Source: an uncultured Centipeda sp. (GTDB lineage Bacteria; Bacillota; Negativicutes; Selenomonadales; Selenomonadaceae). Taken from it: a stretch of 64,000 nt of DNA. Below are positions 62,226-64,000 of this stretch, in pieces. How positions within the stretch are numbered: the stretch's first letter is position 1; every line of letters begins with the position of its first letter. The notes under the pieces were generated by a model. That model was given only the letters and a program-made list of their open reading frames with translations, was not told where the DNA came from and ran no database searches. The position numbers and the translations under genes were made by a program. The stretch lies in contig CAJPQT010000001.1 in the NCBI GenBank assembly GCA_905372865.1, positions 186,001 through 250,000 of the forward strand, read 5' to 3'.

Positions 62226-63729
62226 GCAGATACCTCTCCACTAGTTCGTCCTGATAGTCGGAAACGACGGCGGGCGGATCGCCCTCGATCACCGTGTCCG
62301 CAAAATCATTGTACAGTTTTTCGTTGATGCCATCGACGAGGACGGAGAGCATCCGCCCCTCCGTACGCACCCATGCGAGGTCACCGTCAGCGAGGAGTGT
62401 GCGGAGCAGGCGAAGCTCCGATGCATCCAGACCATTGATATCCCCTGCCCCCTCTGTCATCACGGGAGCGGCGGGCAGCGTATCCTCAGAGGATGGCGGA
62501 GGAACGACAGGCGAAGGCTCAAAAGAGGGCATCATCGGCGACTCTTCCTCCTCCACGATCAGCCGCTCCTGCGTCACATCGGCATCCGTACGAATGCGCG
62601 CAAGCTGCGAAAAGTCGAGTCGGACACGCCGCGTCTCTGCCGCCCTCTGCTCCGCAAGAAACGTGGTAATCTCCTCATCAATTATTTTTGCCTGCCATTT
62701 TTTCAGCTTTGGCGGCTGAATCTCCGTGATTCGAAAATGTGCACGCAGCCCCGCATCCACACCGCGCAAGAATACGCCCAGACGCTGTGCCGCACGCTCG
62801 GGACGCTCATACGAGTGCAGCGTCCAGTACCCGCTCACGCACTCATAGCGGCGCAGAGGGTGTACCTCATAGACGCGATCCGGCTCCTCCTTGGGCGGCT
62901 GAAATACTGCAGAAGAAAAGAGGCGGACGGGCGCAGTCTGCTCCACGGCAATCAAATCGTCAAAGAAACTGATCTGGCGATGCTTTTCATAGTACTCTGC
63001 AGTGCGATCCAACACACGGAGCACGACGGCATTCACCTCTGCCGTATGAGCACGGTAGAGCTTCGAACGTTCCAGACGATAGGAGGAGAGAGCGCAGACC
63101 GCCGCCATCGTTTTCTCTGTCGTATGCTCCGTGCGATGAAGCACCGTACAGATGGCATCATCCTGTTCCCGATATGAGAGGGCATTCCCACGCCATGTAA
63201 TCAGCTTTGGATCAAGCCCATAGTAGATAACGAACTCATCTTCCCAATGCACAATATAGCCGCCGATCTGCGGGTCAAGCGCACGATATGCCTCACAGAA
63301 GGAATGCAGCTTCTCGTAGCCGTCCTGTGCATCCCTGCACCCGATGAGATGCAGAAGTTCATAGACGTAGAGAGACGCGTAGGACATCCCCCGCTTCTCG
63401 ACCCGTCCCTGCCGCACCGCCGTCCGCCATGTGAAATAGCCGCGCAGCTGCGCATCCGAGAGCGAATCATAGGTTGGAAAATACTGGTTGACCGTGCCGT
63501 TGTAAACGTAGTTGTCCTCGTAAGCCGCCATCAGCCGCGCCTGCCTCAGAAAGAGCTCCGCGCGTGACTGCCAAGCGTCGCGTGTGGTCGTGACCAGCGA
63601 ACGCATCGCACGCAGCAGCTTCGGCGTCGGTGGTTTTGGCGTTGGCACAGACGCATCCGGAATCGCCTCGTCGCGATAAATGTGCGATGCTAAGCGCTGA
63701 AAAATCTCTGCCGCCCATCCGTTCCCCAT
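62212..63729 (-). CDS. TerB_N/TerB_C-type protein, first gene of three-gene cassette
   Basis: The 505-residue protein has an N-terminal part (about 60-250) with YFPTYDSLSDAQLRGYFTWR and LYVYELLHLIGC, characteristic of TerB_N. The C-terminal part (about 280-500) resembles TerB_C, including QAKIIDEEITTFL. Between about 415 and 455 runs an acidic, Pro/Ser-rich linker (VEEEESPMMP, PVVPPPSSED). No enzyme motif is seen. ATG 63729 is about 6 bases after GGAGG; the open frame extends upstream without a ribosome site. It overlaps the BrxD-like gene by 14 bases. Function is unknown. Confidence 0.85.
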   Translation of the reverse strand: MGNGWAAEIFQRLASHIYRDEAIPDASVPTPKPPTPKLLRAMRSLVTTTRDAWQSRAELFLRQARLMAAYEDNYVYNGTVNQYFPTYDSLSDAQLRGYFTWRTAVRQGRVEKRGMSYASLYVYELLHLIGCRDAQDGYEKLHSFCEAYRALDPQIGGYIVHWEDEFVIYYGLDPKLITWRGNALSYREQDDAICTVLHRTEHTTEKTMAAVCALSSYRLERSKLYRAHTAEVNAVVLRVLDRTAEYYEKHRQISFFDDLIAVEQTAPVRLFSSAVFQPPKEEPDRVYEVHPLRRYECVSGYWTLHSYERPERAAQRLGVFLRGVDAGLRAHFRITEIQPPKLKKWQAKIIDEEITTFLAEQRAAETRRVRLDFSQLARIRTDADVTQERLIVEEEESPMMPSFEPSPVVPPPSSEDTLPAAPVMTEGAGDINGLDASELRLLRTLLADGDLAWVRTEGRMLSVLVDGINEKLYNDFADTVIEGDPPAVVSDYQDELVERYLHDSE

Positions 63730-63766
63730 CACACACCTCCATCTGTCTGTTCGATTTATCTCCCCC

Positions 63767-63794
63767 ATTTTACTACGAATCGCGAAAATAGCAA
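63767..63794 (-). promoter_or_regulatory. Candidate promoter of the TerB-BrxD-helicase cassette
   Basis: Minus strand TTGCTA (63789-63794), 16-base spacer, TAAAAT (63767-63772). The ATG at 63729 lies about 35 bases downstream of the -10. Confidence 0.5.
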
Positions 63795-63811
63795 GCGTAC
63801 GAACGGCGCAA

Positions 63812-63851
63812 GAAAATACGCCTCCTGCCGGGCAGCAGGAGGCGTATTTTC
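63812..63851 (-). terminator. Long hairpin, probable terminator of an unseen upstream gene
   Basis: GAAAATACGCCTCCTGC pairs perfectly with GCAGGAGGCGTATTTTC (17 bp) around a 6-base loop, ending in TTTTC on the minus strand. It separates the cassette promoter from whatever lies to the right. Confidence 0.7.
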
Positions 63852-64000
63852 GATAGAGAGAAAGAAATGTAGGGAATGTATGTGAATTCCGCGGAAGGGA
63901 AGGCCGCAGAATACGCACCGAAAGTCAGAGAGTACGAAAGCATATCTGCATTCTTAATATCTCTCGCTTTCATGGATAATATAACGGAATCGACTTAGAA
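63852..64000. other. Gene-free right edge
   Basis: No ORF with a ribosome site is seen in these 149 bases. The segment may be an intergenic leader or the end of a gene beyond the window. Confidence 0.4.

Noticed and set aside
58642..63729. Complete BREX system
   Set aside because: No methylase, PglZ, BrxL, BrxC or PglW-type gene is visible in the window; only the BrxD/BrxHI-like pair is present.
63773..63973. 66-codon minus-strand frame at the right edge
   Set aside because: No ribosome site, and it reads straight through the 17-bp hairpin at 63812-63851.
1..64000. CRISPR arrays, insertion sequences, rRNA genes, prophage genes
   Set aside because: No regular direct-repeat series, transposase, integrase, structural phage gene or rRNA segment was seen.

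Overview
The window looks like a chromosomal segment of an anaerobic, diderm Firmicute of the Negativicutes, most likely a Selenomonas-type organism. This is inferred from three things: Firmicute gene neighbourhoods (der-plsY, ispH-rpsA, split transketolase, RNase J, LexA with an Ala-Gly cleavage site), a small outer-membrane-like barrel protein, and anaerobic metabolism (single-chain pyruvate:ferredoxin oxidoreductase, the anaerobic cbi route to cobalamin). Base composition is fairly GC-rich, with AT-rich promoters. Almost every gene lies on the minus strand; the only plus-strand gene I support is a 71-residue DUF1858 protein. No insertion sequence, prophage, CRISPR array or rRNA was seen.

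Layout, left to right (transcription runs right to left). 1-5433: an operon of a solute-binding protein, rimO, a CinA-type amidase, two unrecognised secreted proteins and a truncated tartrate/malate dehydrogenase-family gene. 5581-9218: split transketolase and RNase J. 9552-10055: outer-membrane-like protein. 10162-18165: a complete arginine operon argCJBDFGH behind a promoter that overlaps a perfect palindrome. 18302-21015: ACT protein, hom and thrB. 21100-26485: plsY, der, a DUF512 radical-SAM/PDZ protein, rpsA and ispH. 26604-40048: a 13.4-kb cobalamin operon (cbiD-E-T-F-G-H-J-C-A, cobU, cobQ, cbiB, cobS, a threonine kinase, cobC) ending in a fluoride channel gene. Its leader is far too short for a cobalamin riboswitch. 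40145-45517: lexA, tyrA, aroF, a short N-acetylglutamate synthase-like GNAT, nth, a DUF711 protein and an ACT protein. 45716-48503: a coupled operon of CoA-disulfide reductase-rhodanese, ArsR-type regulator, ferredoxin and NapH-like membrane protein, with an ArsR-type operator on its promoter. 48646-49839: two paralogous exported proteins. 50031-53558: nifJ. 53837-56313: a small ORF, corA (with a candidate leader peptide) and ychF. 56575-58245: DUF1858 and a MEMO-AMMECR1 fusion. 58530-58614: tRNA-Leu(UAG). 58642-63729: a three-gene cassette of TerB-domain protein, BrxD-like ATPase and Lhr/BrxHI-like helicase.

The most interesting item is the last cassette. It carries the ATPase-helicase pair associated with type 2 BREX phage defence, but with no methylase, PglZ or other BREX gene in view and with a TerB_N/TerB_C-type protein as first gene. 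The three ORFs overlap, so they are translated as a unit. I infer a compact, largely uncharacterised DNA-transaction or defence module. Other leads are the redox/sulfur operon with its own regulator and operator, the candidate corA leader peptide, the riboswitch-free cobalamin operon, the two paralogous exported proteins, and a structured 245-bp gene-free segment beside the tRNA.

All family assignments come from reading translated motifs by eye; no database search was run.
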